Shown here one piece after another: positions 1 to 7,655 of a stretch of DNA of 64,000 bases. The position numbers were made by a program, and so were the translations under genes. The notes beneath the pieces are model-generated. The model did not search any database and had not been told where the DNA came from. It saw only the letters and a list, made by a program, of their open reading frames with translations. How positions within the stretch are numbered: position 1 is the stretch's first letter; the number at the start of each line of letters is the position of its first letter. This DNA is from Phototrophicus methaneseepsis (lineage in GTDB: Bacteria > Chloroflexota > Anaerolineae > Aggregatilineales > Phototrophicaceae). The stretch is taken from NCBI RefSeq assembly GCF_015500095.1, contig NZ_CP062983.1, positions 5,518,001 to 5,582,000 on the forward strand. The letters run 5' to 3'.

Positions 1-80
1 TATCTGTTCACTGAACCATCTAACCATAGTGAAATCGTTCTGTCACCCTACCAAAACGGATTCATACTAAATTGTTTTGT

Positions 81-110
81 TTGACCCGTCTTGCATGCAC
101 TGACTGATAC
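81..110 (+). promoter_or_regulatory. Possible promoter of the IDO gene
   Basis: TTGACC at 81-86 and TGATAC at 105-110 are separated by 18 bases, about 60 bases before the start of the indoleamine 2,3-dioxygenase gene. The -10 match is only partial, so this is a candidate. Confidence 0.3.
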
Positions 111-170
111 GAAATCGACGCCATTGTACCAACAAGTTCGGAAAACGCTAATTCGTCAGGATAAAACCCT

Positions 171-1322
171 GTGACCCAGATGATACAGCCCCATTGGCAA
201 CCCGATGCAGAAACCGGTTTTTTAATTTCGCCAGCGCCCCTGGCCGACTTGCGCGCATCCAGCCTATACGGTACGAAGGCACTCCCCAGTGCCATTGCGG
301 ATGCCCTGGAAAACGCTGCCCAGACATTGCCAGCATGGATAACAGCGGGAACCGCGCGCACAGAATTGGAACAGCTCCCAACATGGGAGCCGCAGTATGA
401 TTGGGCGCCGGAAGATGGCCTCACGTTGGAACGATTGTTTGGGCTGTATGGCTACTGTGCCAGTGCCTATGTCTATGGTCACGAAACCCCCTCAAAACAT
501 CTGCCCGCATCCATTGCTGTGCCATGGGTTATCATCGCGGAAGCTGTTGGGCGGCCACCTATGCTCAGTTATACGGCGCAGGTGCTCAATAACTGGCGAC
601 TGATTGACGCCAGGGGCGGCATGCTACCGGATAACCTGGACGTGCACTTCAGGTTGACGAATTTGGATGATGAGCGCTGGTTCTTCGTCGTCCATGCCGC
701 CATCGAAGCCCATGGCGGGGCCTTACTGAGCGCCCTACAGCAAGCCGCAGAAGGGGCACTCCAGGAAGAAGAGCGTATGATGCTGCTGGCTTTCCGCCAG
801 ATGCAGCGCGCTCTTGTCGATATTACGACCCTGTTCCACCGCATGCCAGAGCACTGCGAACCGGGCATCTATTATGAGCAGCTCAGGCCGTATTTGTTCA
901 GCTTTACGGATGTGGTTTATGAAGGAGTGCCTAAGTTAAGCGGCCCCCAGAGCTATCGCGGGGGTTCCGGCGCACAAAGCAGCATTATTCCAGCGGCACT
1001 AGCAGGGCTTGGCATCCTGCATGAGGACAATTCGCTGACCTCACATCTAAACACCATGCGCGATTATATGCCTGTGCCACACCAGCAGTTCATCCAGACC
1101 ATGGCGCAATCTCGTGTGAGAGCGATGGCCGCAGAAAGCCTTGCCCTGCGGGATGAATACAATAATACGCTGCGACGTCTTATGACGTTCCGACGAGCAC
1201 ATCTTTACTATGCCAGGACGTATATCTTCGCCCGGTCGACCAACCCTATTGGCACCGGCGGCACGGACTTCATGCAATTTTTATCCCAGTTGATTGACGA
1301 AACCGAGCAGCATCTCCTGTAA
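171..1322 (+). CDS. Indoleamine 2,3-dioxygenase family protein
   Basis: A 383-residue heme dioxygenase of the IDO family, expected to open the indole ring of L-tryptophan to N-formylkynurenine in the cytoplasm. Family blocks are visible: HFRLTNLDDERWFFVVH in the N-terminal half, a SYRGGSGAQSS loop around residues 264-273, MRDYMPVPHQQF, and near the C terminus FRRAHLYYARTYI, in which His344 matches the proximal heme ligand. Length is close to eukaryotic IDO (about 400). The start is GTG at 171; an in-frame ATG lies at 180, and there is no strong Shine-Dalgarno for either. No other kynurenine-pathway gene is in the window, so a role in NAD synthesis cannot be inferred from context. The next gene is convergent and ends 24 bases away. 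Confidence 0.9.
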   Translation: MTQMIQPHWQPDAETGFLISPAPLADLRASSLYGTKALPSAIADALENAAQTLPAWITAGTARTELEQLPTWEPQYDWAPEDGLTLERLFGLYGYCASAYVYGHETPSKHLPASIAVPWVIIAEAVGRPPMLSYTAQVLNNWRLIDARGGMLPDNLDVHFRLTNLDDERWFFVVHAAIEAHGGALLSALQQAAEGALQEEERMMLLAFRQMQRALVDITTLFHRMPEHCEPGIYYEQLRPYLFSFTDVVYEGVPKLSGPQSYRGGSGAQSSIIPAALAGLGILHEDNSLTSHLNTMRDYMPVPHQQFIQTMAQSRVRAMAAESLALRDEYNNTLRRLMTFRRAHLYYARTYIFARSTNPIGTGGTDFMQFLSQLIDETEQHLL

Positions 1323-1345
1323 ACCATATTCAGGTTGCAACAGGC

Positions 1346-2326
1346 TTATACAGAACGGCGACGCGGGGGAACATAGTCGATATGTTCCTCTCCGCCCACA
1401 TCAAGGCCGAAGGACAGCCACAAAGCATCTTCCGGGCATAGATTGATGCAGGTCTGGCATAGCGTGCATTCCGTTGAAAGGACGCGCTGCCCATTTTTGA
1501 TATATTTGGGGATGTCGATATTCATAGGGCACATTTCCACACAGACGTTGCACGTCTCGCAGCCTGCATCCGGGTTACCAGCAACCTTGAGCAGTGAAAA
1601 GCGAGAGGTCGTCTTCATCATGACGGAGATCGGGCAGAGGTATTTACAAAAGGCGCGGTTATCTTTGAGAAGCAACCCCAGGCCAATGCCGAGCACATCA
1701 TAAAGCAGCAGCCCACCTATGAACCACAACAGCCCCGTCTCGCCCAATGCCCCATTGTATTGAAAGACTAACCACAAGACGCTCACCACAATAAAGCTGG
1801 TGATGAAATGAATGTAGCGTACCCAACCCCAACGCCTGGGCAAACGATAGCGCGAATGCTTGTAAGGCATCAGGTCAAAGATCATCGCGAACCAGCACGC
1901 CCACCCACACCAGATGCGCCCGAACACGAGCGGCCCCAAGACCTTCGCCAGGGCATAGTGCAGCAAAATATAAGGGGCGAAGCCCGCTAACAAAGCCCAG
2001 AACAGCCCTTCAACCTGCATATTGCCATGGTCGCTAAACAGGGCGATGACCAACAGCAGGCCACCCATCATCACCATGATGAGGCGGCGGCCCGTATCTC
2101 GCTCATGCTCCGCCAGGGCAATATAGCTGCCAATGCCTACACCAATGAAAATACCCACATAGACGAAGAAAGCCGTTAGTAGGGCATCTCCGCTCTGTGA
2201 CCATGCGACGGCAGCGACGACCCATAAAACGAGCATGAGCATAGCGGGCACAATCAAAGCCCGTTCGTTGAAGTTATCGCGCTTTTTGCGCCGCGTCCCT
2301 GGTTTGGCTGGCATCTCGCCCCCCAT
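1346..2326 (-). CDS. Membrane-bound 4Fe-4S polyferredoxin (NapH/CcoG-like)
   Basis: A 326-residue membrane protein with about six hydrophobic segments in its first two thirds. It carries two cysteine pairs of the Fer4_5 type (WCGWAC and FCKYLCP) and two classical cytoplasmic 4Fe-4S motifs (CETCNVCVEMCP and CTLCQTCINLCP). This architecture is typical of NapH, MauN and CcoG-type electron-transfer proteins that move electrons between membrane quinol and soluble redox partners. No nap, nos or cco genes lie next to it, so the partner is unknown. ATG at 2326 is preceded by AAAGGCGA; an in-frame ATG at 2314 is possible. It lies downstream of, and on the same strand as, a zinc-ribbon gene, but a terminator separates them. 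Confidence 0.85.
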   Translation of the reverse strand: MGGEMPAKPGTRRKKRDNFNERALIVPAMLMLVLWVVAAVAWSQSGDALLTAFFVYVGIFIGVGIGSYIALAEHERDTGRRLIMVMMGGLLLVIALFSDHGNMQVEGLFWALLAGFAPYILLHYALAKVLGPLVFGRIWCGWACWFAMIFDLMPYKHSRYRLPRRWGWVRYIHFITSFIVVSVLWLVFQYNGALGETGLLWFIGGLLLYDVLGIGLGLLLKDNRAFCKYLCPISVMMKTTSRFSLLKVAGNPDAGCETCNVCVEMCPMNIDIPKYIKNGQRVLSTECTLCQTCINLCPEDALWLSFGLDVGGEEHIDYVPPRRRSV

Positions 2327-2494
2327 TCGCCTTTGCCTACTACACCTCTATTTTCAGCAAATATCGGTATAACAGGCAGTACAGGGTGCCAGCAGCCGCC
2401 CATTATGAATGTCACTCGTTGCGTATCAACGCGTATCAACCGTACAAAATAAGCCTTGGAGATAAGCTTTGGAGCAAGGGGGTTACAAACGCAA

Positions 2495-2526
2495 AAGCCC
2501 CCACGGGGTGTGAGGGCTTGTTTTTT
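2495..2526 (-). terminator. Hairpin terminator after the zinc-ribbon gene
   Basis: AAGCCC at 2495-2500 pairs with GGGCTT at 2514-2519, with extra C/G pairs inside. T-runs follow on both sides (TTTTTT on the plus strand, CTTTTG on the minus strand). It sits just downstream of the minus-strand gene ending at 2597. Confidence 0.7.
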
Positions 2527-2596
2527 TACTTCAATATCGAGTGAGCGTCCCTGGCAGCACGCCTCTTACAGCACTATTCCAAATTCATTACGGGGG

Positions 2597-2833
2597 TCAA
2601 TCGCCGGCGGCAGCGAAGGCCGCAGAACCTGCTCGCTTTCTGGCAACACGTGTCGTTTTGCGGAGTTTAGCGCGGAATAAGGCGGCTTCGATCACACTGT
2701 ATTTTTTACGTATGATCTCGGTGACTTCGCGGGTGCAATGTTTACAGAAGATCGCGTCGTCAGAGGGAAAAGCTGCTTCGGGCAGCTCTTGCTCACAATG
2801 TGGGCAAGGGCGTAATGGTTGCATCTCTGGCAA
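2597..2833 (-). CDS. Small zinc-ribbon protein, function unknown
   Basis: A 78-residue basic protein. CPHC near the N terminus and CKHC about 20 residues later form a likely four-cysteine zinc site. They are followed by an Arg/Lys-rich helix (KLRKTTRVARKR) that could bind nucleic acid. The start is TTG at 2833: AGGAGG at 2841-2846 is 7 bases before it, whereas the first ATG (2824) is 16 bases from the same site. A TATAAT lies upstream on the same strand. The combination of -10 box, excellent ribosome site and terminator argues for a real gene despite its small size. I do not recognise a named family. Confidence 0.65.
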   Translation of the reverse strand: MPEMQPLRPCPHCEQELPEAAFPSDDAIFCKHCTREVTEIIRKKYSVIEAALFRAKLRKTTRVARKRAGSAAFAAAGD

Positions 2834-2868
2834 GGTCGTACCTCCTATGCTTTTTTACGCTAAGGAAT

Positions 2869-2874
2869 ATTATA
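2869..2874 (-). promoter_or_regulatory. -10 box for the zinc-ribbon gene
   Basis: TATAAT on the minus strand, about 20 bases before the AGGAGG ribosome site. No clear -35 element is visible. Confidence 0.5.
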
Positions 2875-3155
2875 ACAGGCTTCAAGGACTTTCGTCATGT
2901 TGGGCCTCGTAACGTAGGGTAATCGACGCGATTTTATAACAATACACAAACCTTCGCTGTATCATAAGAGGTCACAAGAGAGCGCTCCCAGCGGCTTAGA
3001 TATGACTTTATAACGCGCCCCGACGCAAAAAATGCAGATTTATTTCCGTTTGCACCCCATGCAGATACAACCAAAAGCATTAGATTGCACAAATAAAGCA
3101 CATGGTTGGCGCGTATTTTTTACGGGACTTTATCGCCACTCGCAGGAAATTAGCA

Positions 3156-3161
3156 TATAAT
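3156..3161 (+). promoter_or_regulatory. -10 box upstream of the gene at 3269
   Basis: TATAAT in a very AT-rich stretch, which would give a leader of about 100 bases. The -35 element is not obvious. Confidence 0.4.
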
Positions 3162-3268
3162 ATAAACAATTCTTAAAGTCCGTGATCTGTCCCCACAGTA
3201 TCAATGGCGCATGTAGAGCGATTCATCCCAGCCAGCATGTTCGATGATGTTGGTATAAGTGAGGTTAT

Positions 3269-3703
3269 GTGGCGGTCCCAGTCGATATGCTTGTTGGCGA
3301 AAAACTCCTAGGTAGCTATACCGTCGTGGTGCTGGAACATCTGGCGCAAGGTTGGCAGCCAACTGTCATGCCGCTCAATGCGATTGTGACGAATTATCGC
3401 CTAACGTTAAAGCCGTACAAAAAGAAATATCAGCCCGCTACCCTACCCAGCCACTTTATGCGCCGCGTGATGCTAACGACGCGGGGCGGTTATAATTGCA
3501 TCGAACTGACTGTGCGCACAGAACATGCCCTTTACCTCATGTTGAGCACCGGGCGGCTCGATGACCTATACCATGACCTGAACGCTATGGTTACGCCACC
3601 ACCGCGCTTTCGTTTTGATGATAAAGTGGCCCAGGAAGATATTAAGCGGTTGGTGCAATTCCTGGAAAAGCAGCGAGAGCCTATCAACCCCATAAACGAC
3701 TGA
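3269..3703 (+). CDS. Conserved hypothetical protein, possible PH/GRAM-like fold
   Basis: A 144-residue soluble protein without signal peptide or membrane segment. The first two thirds read as alternating beta strands (LLGSYTVVVLEHL, NAIVTNYRLTLKP, VMLTTRGGYNCIELTV, HALYLML) ending in an amphipathic helix, a pattern seen in PH- or GRAM-like domains; this is inference from pattern only. The start is GTG at 3269 with GAGG four bases before; ATG at 3287 is an alternative. No catalytic motif is visible and the neighbours give no functional hint. Confidence 0.6.
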   Translation: MAVPVDMLVGEKLLGSYTVVVLEHLAQGWQPTVMPLNAIVTNYRLTLKPYKKKYQPATLPSHFMRRVMLTTRGGYNCIELTVRTEHALYLMLSTGRLDDLYHDLNAMVTPPPRFRFDDKVAQEDIKRLVQFLEKQREPINPIND

Positions 3704-3760
3704 GATCAATCACGCTATCACGGTCCATGTCGAATTGTGCTTGCGGGGATGCTTAATGCC

Positions 3761-4156
3761 TCAGGTATTGGCGACAGGTTTACGAGCGCCATACTTCAGG
3801 ATGTTGCGGGCTTCCTGGATTGTCGCTGCAACGGTGATACGCTGTTGGAAACGTGGATACATAGGCCGGAAGAGGCGCATAATCGGCCTCATAAGGGGGT
3901 TCGGGCTGACCAGCACAATCAGACGCCAGACAGCAAACTCATGGTCCATACTACGCTGATAATGCATCAGGGAGTTGGTCGGTAGGCTAAAGCTATCCGC
4001 AAAGTTCGCCATCAATCCCACAGAGCGCCCAGCCTCCTGGGCCAGAAGTCGGCCATCAAGCAAAGCCTGGTTCCAATCGTTCCAGGACCAGTGGCCGATT
4101 AATTGGAGATAGATATAGCTCTTCTCCGCGTCACCCCAACCGACACGTACTGGCAT
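3761..4156 (-). CDS. STAS-like (SpoIIAA-like fold) protein
   Basis: A 131-residue soluble protein. Its pattern (YLQLIGHWSWNDWNQAL, a helix, GLMANFADS, a long helix, LIVLVSPN, LMRPIMRLF, ITVAATIQEA) matches the beta-alpha order of SpoIIAA/STAS-like single-domain proteins. It also resembles the two tandem proteins at 49779 and 50534 in order and motif placement. No phosphorylatable Ser in a classical D-S-[SA]-G context is seen. ATG at 4156 is preceded by GAGGGA at good spacing. It lies 101 bases downstream of the TrpC-like gene on the same strand, so the two may be cotranscribed. Function unknown; a protein-interaction or signalling role is the usual one for this fold. Confidence 0.6.
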   Translation of the reverse strand: MPVRVGWGDAEKSYIYLQLIGHWSWNDWNQALLDGRLLAQEAGRSVGLMANFADSFSLPTNSLMHYQRSMDHEFAVWRLIVLVSPNPLMRPIMRLFRPMYPRFQQRITVAATIQEARNILKYGARKPVANT

Positions 4157-4257
4157 GCAGTTCCCTCAACCCTCATGTGTGCTGTAGCATATGCCTCAAT
4201 GTTTCTAATATCTTAGCATACTACTGGCAATTCAGCACGTCCTTTTATTATGCAAAA

Positions 4258-5001
4258 TTACTCTGCGGTGAGGTCGTTATGGGAGCTGCCTTTTGGCAGA
4301 TAAGTTTGAATACGAGGATGGGCAAAGAGCCGAGATGAAACCAACAAAGCGGAGGGGTACGCGTGCCGTGCTGCGGAGAGTTCATCCAATGTTTGGCAGA
4401 CCTGACTGGGCATCACTTCGTACAGAGCAGGTAAAGGGGCGCGCCATTCAGCGAGATTATCTTCACTGTAGCACAGCACGCGCGGGCCAATCATTTCAAT
4501 GAGGGACGGGTCTGTATAAGAATCAACCTGTAAATAGACGGGCATCTTCCAGCGTTGGGCCGTACTGGCAAGCTCGCGCAGCGTCTCAGCTGGCAGCAAA
4601 TCGCTATATAGCCAGATAGCGCTGGCCCCTGCCGCACGTGCCGCGACGACGCCATAGACATCAAGTACATAATTCTGGTAAATGATGGGCACATTGGGCA
4701 AGGCACGGCTGAGAAGTTGCAGGTCTTCAATATCTGCTGAATAAAGGACGTGATCTGTAAAAAACGCGATGGCATCCGCGCCATGATGTAAACAGGCGAT
4801 AGACGTACCAATCGGATCATAAATTTCGCTGAGGGTGATCTGTGCAACGATGAGCGGTGCAGCATCCCAATCCATATAGTTGGGGCGCGATTGCATATGA
4901 GCCAGATCAAATAAAGCAGGCAGCGGAGTTTGCTGGCGACGGACCTGTAAGTGCTTTGTTTTATTCGCGATAACCACCTCACGTGGCATGTCTTCAAGCA
5001 T
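4258..5001 (-). CDS. TrpC-like (indole-3-glycerol-phosphate synthase fold) pseudoenzyme
   Basis: About 247 residues with the beta/alpha-barrel sequence pattern of indole-3-glycerol-phosphate synthase: HHGADAIAFFTDH, then NVPIIYQNYVLDVYG, then ARAAGASAIWLYSDLL. In TrpC the segment after strand 3 reads KDF; here it is QNY (about residue 112), so the catalytic lysine is gone. The strand-1 segment that normally carries Glu and Lys (E-K-K/R-A-S-P-S) is AQITLSE, and the strand-5 Glu is Gln (YLQVD). It should therefore not make indole-glycerol phosphate; a ligand-binding or regulatory role is inference. ATG at 5001 is chosen; TTG at 5010 and ATG at 4989 are alternatives, and a minus-strand TATAAT at 5000-5005 would put the last almost at the transcript start. 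Confidence 0.65.
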   Translation of the reverse strand: MLEDMPREVVIANKTKHLQVRRQQTPLPALFDLAHMQSRPNYMDWDAAPLIVAQITLSEIYDPIGTSIACLHHGADAIAFFTDHVLYSADIEDLQLLSRALPNVPIIYQNYVLDVYGVVAARAAGASAIWLYSDLLPAETLRELASTAQRWKMPVYLQVDSYTDPSLIEMIGPRVLCYSEDNLAEWRAPLPALYEVMPSQVCQTLDELSAARHAYPSALLVSSRLFAHPRIQTYLPKGSSHNDLTAE

Positions 5002-5170
5002 TATACTCAATCATGTTATATCAACTATGAATACTTTGACATTAGTATAGCTTATTGTAAGAAATAGATACACTCACAATTCAAGTCCAATATCTCTATA
5101 GAATCCATAATTTGCCCAGATGATATTGCGGTTTCAGTTACGAAAGGATGCCGAACTGTGGAGGGTGCTG

Positions 5171-5179
5171 TGCTATAAT
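5171..5179 (+). promoter_or_regulatory. Extended -10 promoter of gatC
   Basis: TGC directly followed by TATAAT, an extended -10 element, about 45 bases before gatC. No good -35 is seen, as is common with extended -10 promoters. Confidence 0.55.
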
Positions 5180-5222
5180 GGCGTTATTCTAGCGATTGGC
5201 TTAAGCTCATTGGAGGAAATCT

Positions 5223-5534
5223 ATGCCTGAAAAAGACAGCGCCACGCTAAGCTATGACGACGTGCGCGCGATTGCAGACCTGGCACGCTTACAGCTCAGT
5301 GATGAAGAAGTCACCAAATACGCAGAACAGATCTCCGCGATTCTGCACGACTTCCAGAAGTTGCAGGCGGTTGATACATCCCACATCGGCGCAACGGCCT
5401 CTGTACTGCCGCTGAAGACGATCATGCGCGAAGATGTTGCTAAGCCAGCGCTCAAGCCAGAAGACGCCATCGCCAACGCCCCCCAGGCTGAAGACAATCA
5501 GTTTAAAGTCGCGCCCGTTTTGGGCGACGATTAA
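5223..5534 (+). CDS. gatC: Asp-tRNA(Asn)/Glu-tRNA(Gln) amidotransferase subunit C
   Basis: A 103-residue protein with the full GatC pattern: VRAIADLARLQLSDEEV near the N terminus, then EQISAILHDFQKLQAVDT, and a C-terminal segment rich in charged residues ending in FKVAPVLGD. GatC stabilises the GatA-GatB amidotransferase, which converts mischarged Glu-tRNA(Gln) or Asp-tRNA(Asn) to the correct aminoacyl-tRNA. gatA and gatB are not adjacent. Start ATG is preceded by GGAGGAAA at ideal spacing. A response-regulator gene follows after 41 bases on the same strand and probably shares the transcript. Confidence 0.93.
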   Translation: MPEKDSATLSYDDVRAIADLARLQLSDEEVTKYAEQISAILHDFQKLQAVDTSHIGATASVLPLKTIMREDVAKPALKPEDAIANAPQAEDNQFKVAPVLGDD

Positions 5535-5575
5535 CTGCCCAGATACGCCTACCCATCCAGCACCGGAGCTATCGA

Positions 5576-6385
5576 ATGCCAGTACGCCGTCTGCTGCTGA
5601 TCGAAGACGACTTCGACATTGCGGAACTACTGTTGACTTATTTCGCGAAGCCGGATTATGACGTCATGCACGCCGATACAGGCCAGGAAGGCATTGATCT
5701 GGCGCGCACACGGTTCCCGAATTTGATTTTATTGGACGTGATGCTGCCGGATATGGATGGGTACGATGTTTGCCGCCAACTGCGGCAGACAGCCCTCACC
5801 AAATTTATCCCCACGATCTTCCTCACACAGCGCGACGAACGCACCGCCAAAGTCCGCGGCTTGCAGCTTGGGGCCGATGATTACGTCACCAAGCCATTTG
5901 ATATAGAAGAACTCAAACTGCGGATCGAAGGCAGTATTCGCCGTGCGACGACGGATTCGCTTTATGAGCAGCGCACAGGCTTACCCACAGGTCAATTGGC
6001 TTCTGAAGAAGTGAAACGCCATGAATCCAGAGGCGCGGACCTGTTACGTCTGAGCCTCCAGAACTTCCAGGCTTACCAGGATGTATACAGCTTTATGGCC
6101 GCCCAGGAAGTGCTTTACCATACGGGCAAACTCATCCAGCAGACGTTGATCTCGTTGGGTACGCCGAATGATTTCGTCGGCGTGGTTGAGGATGATTTCC
6201 TGGTTGCGACCTATGGCGACGCGCAAAAGCTGGAACAGGCCATTCAAGAGCAGTTCACAGCCCAGGTGCAGGCCTTCTATAGCTACGCAGATGCAGAAGC
6301 AGGCGGCATCACCGCCCATGCAGGCCAGAGTAATGAGCAATTTGTGCCGCTGATGTCGCTGCAAACAATCGCCGCCACATCATAA
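5576..6385 (+). CDS. Response regulator with degenerate GGDEF-like C-terminal domain
   Basis: 269 residues. The N-terminal receiver domain (about 5-120) is complete: acidic pocket E10-D11-D12, phospho-acceptor Asp54 in LILLDVMLPDMDG, Thr84 and Lys106 in the VTKPFD motif. The C-terminal half (about 135-255) has the spacing of a diguanylate-cyclase domain (LPTG start, then a DVYSFMAAQEVL helix), but the active-site turn reads VEDDFLV in place of GGDEF-bearing sequence, so cyclic-di-GMP synthesis is unlikely. It may work as a protein-interaction module. It has no DNA-binding domain. ATG at 5576 has GGAG seven bases upstream. No partner kinase lies nearby. Confidence 0.85.
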   Translation: MPVRRLLLIEDDFDIAELLLTYFAKPDYDVMHADTGQEGIDLARTRFPNLILLDVMLPDMDGYDVCRQLRQTALTKFIPTIFLTQRDERTAKVRGLQLGADDYVTKPFDIEELKLRIEGSIRRATTDSLYEQRTGLPTGQLASEEVKRHESRGADLLRLSLQNFQAYQDVYSFMAAQEVLYHTGKLIQQTLISLGTPNDFVGVVEDDFLVATYGDAQKLEQAIQEQFTAQVQAFYSYADAEAGGITAHAGQSNEQFVPLMSLQTIAATS

Positions 6386-6418
6386 TCAGCGCACATTAGG
6401 ACCCTATATTTTTAGGAC

Positions 6419-7285
6419 CTATATTTTGTTGACTTTATCATCGCGGTAGACGTGCTCCACCGGGCAGCGAGAGAGCGCGCCGATTTCATCGGCCATCTCC
6501 CGGTATTGCACTAATGCGAAGGCGACTGTCTCGCTCATGCTATAGAGGCGGATCATGCCATCGGGTGTATGGCGCTTAAAGACGTTATCGAGCGTCTTCA
6601 TAGAGCGCTCCACGGCCAATACACGCCGGATGCTGCTGAGATCAAGCTTGGCTTGCACGCGCTCCCCCTTAAGCACAACCAGCAGATGCGGCAGCAAATA
6701 TAGGCCGATTCCCTGCCCCAGGCGCGTCTCGCCTTGCAAAGTCTGCTCCGTATAGAACGCTTCAATCGGGCCGATAGGTGCTTGAGGCGCATTGCCAATG
6801 TTGCGGCGTGAGGGATGGACGGCCTGCCGCAGCAGCTTCACCAGCATTCCCATTTCCATCTGGGGCAGGCGCAGCGTCAGGAGATGCCAGATGCCGTTGC
6901 GCTCCAGATGAATCGTCAATTCGGAGATGTCGCCCGGTTGCAGGCTAATAGCGCTCACCCATTGAATCGACATTAAGGGGAAGTAGAGCAGGTGTTTTGT
7001 ACGCGCATCCTGCAAAACGAGGTCGCCATATTCCAGGTGCAGATGATTGAAGCCTTGCATGCTGCCAAGCTGGGACGGCGTACCAAAGCGATACAGCCCT
7101 GCCTGTGCGAGATTGAGGTAAGGTTTGCGAAATTGCGTCCGCTCGAGTGCTTCTAGCTGTGCCTGGGGCGTCGGTTTACGAAATGATTGCTGCTGCCAGC
7201 GCGTCCGTGCCAGGGCGATGAGGCCCCCGGTTGCGAGCGTTGCCAATGCAATGAGGCCGATTTCTAGCATTGGGGTTCCGGTCAT
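6419..7285 (-). CDS. Membrane-anchored hypothetical protein
   Basis: 288 residues. One N-terminal transmembrane segment (about 8-25, LEIGLIALATLATGGLIALA) is followed by a soluble portion. That portion appears to hold two similar beta-rich regions (about 60-155 and 165-285), each with a hydrophobic strand pattern such as HLLYFPLMSIQWVSAISL and GLYLLPHLLVVLKGERVQAKLDLSSI, which may be PH-like; this is inference. No catalytic motif is recognised. ATG at 7285 has no clear ribosome site; ATG at 7270 with GGAA before it is an alternative. It is convergent with the response regulator, with 33 bases between them. Confidence 0.6.
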   Translation of the reverse strand: MTGTPMLEIGLIALATLATGGLIALARTRWQQQSFRKPTPQAQLEALERTQFRKPYLNLAQAGLYRFGTPSQLGSMQGFNHLHLEYGDLVLQDARTKHLLYFPLMSIQWVSAISLQPGDISELTIHLERNGIWHLLTLRLPQMEMGMLVKLLRQAVHPSRRNIGNAPQAPIGPIEAFYTEQTLQGETRLGQGIGLYLLPHLLVVLKGERVQAKLDLSSIRRVLAVERSMKTLDNVFKRHTPDGMIRLYSMSETVAFALVQYREMADEIGALSRCPVEHVYRDDKVNKI

Positions 7286-7655
7286 TCACACGTTGCATTC
7301 AAACCCTAGTATATCACGCCCCATGATTCCGTGAATGATACATCGGTGAATGCAGGGTTATAAATGCGGGGTTAAGGGAAACAGTTCGCGCAAGATGATG
7401 CAGTCTTCTTGTGCAGTCCTCTAAGGGATAGATCATTGGCCCGTTTTTCACTCGTGAAATCGTCGGTATCGCGCTACAATGAAACGTATTACAATTGGCT
7501 AGGTAGCGTTCATCGTATGGACCTGGGCATGTGGCTAGAGACGAATGCCAGCAGCAATAAGCTCTATAAAACAAGCTCTATAAAAAACGCTATCAAGAAA
7601 ATGCTATCCTGTGCCCATCATCAAGAAGACCCACGACAGAAGAGGATAATCCCAC
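7286..7655. other. Intergenic region with promoter-like tandem repeat
   Basis: A 370-base spacer between divergent genes. It contains a TACAAT box near 7475 and a 14-base tandem repeat at 7559-7586. No coding sequence is apparent. Confidence 0.55.
7559..7586 (+). repeat. 14-base tandem repeat, two copies
   Basis: AAGCTCTATAAAAC at 7559-7572 is followed directly by AAGCTCTATAAAAA at 7573-7586. Each copy carries a TATAAA that could serve as a -10 box for the nitrilase-fold gene 70 bases downstream. Confidence 0.7.

Larger units (their letters stand above)
2834..3268. other. Gene-poor AT-rich intergenic region
   Basis: A 435-base spacer between divergent genes. It holds a -10 box for each flanking gene and no open reading frame with coding character. 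Several TATA-like stretches occur between 2930 and 3170, but I see no convincing RNA structure. Confidence 0.6.
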
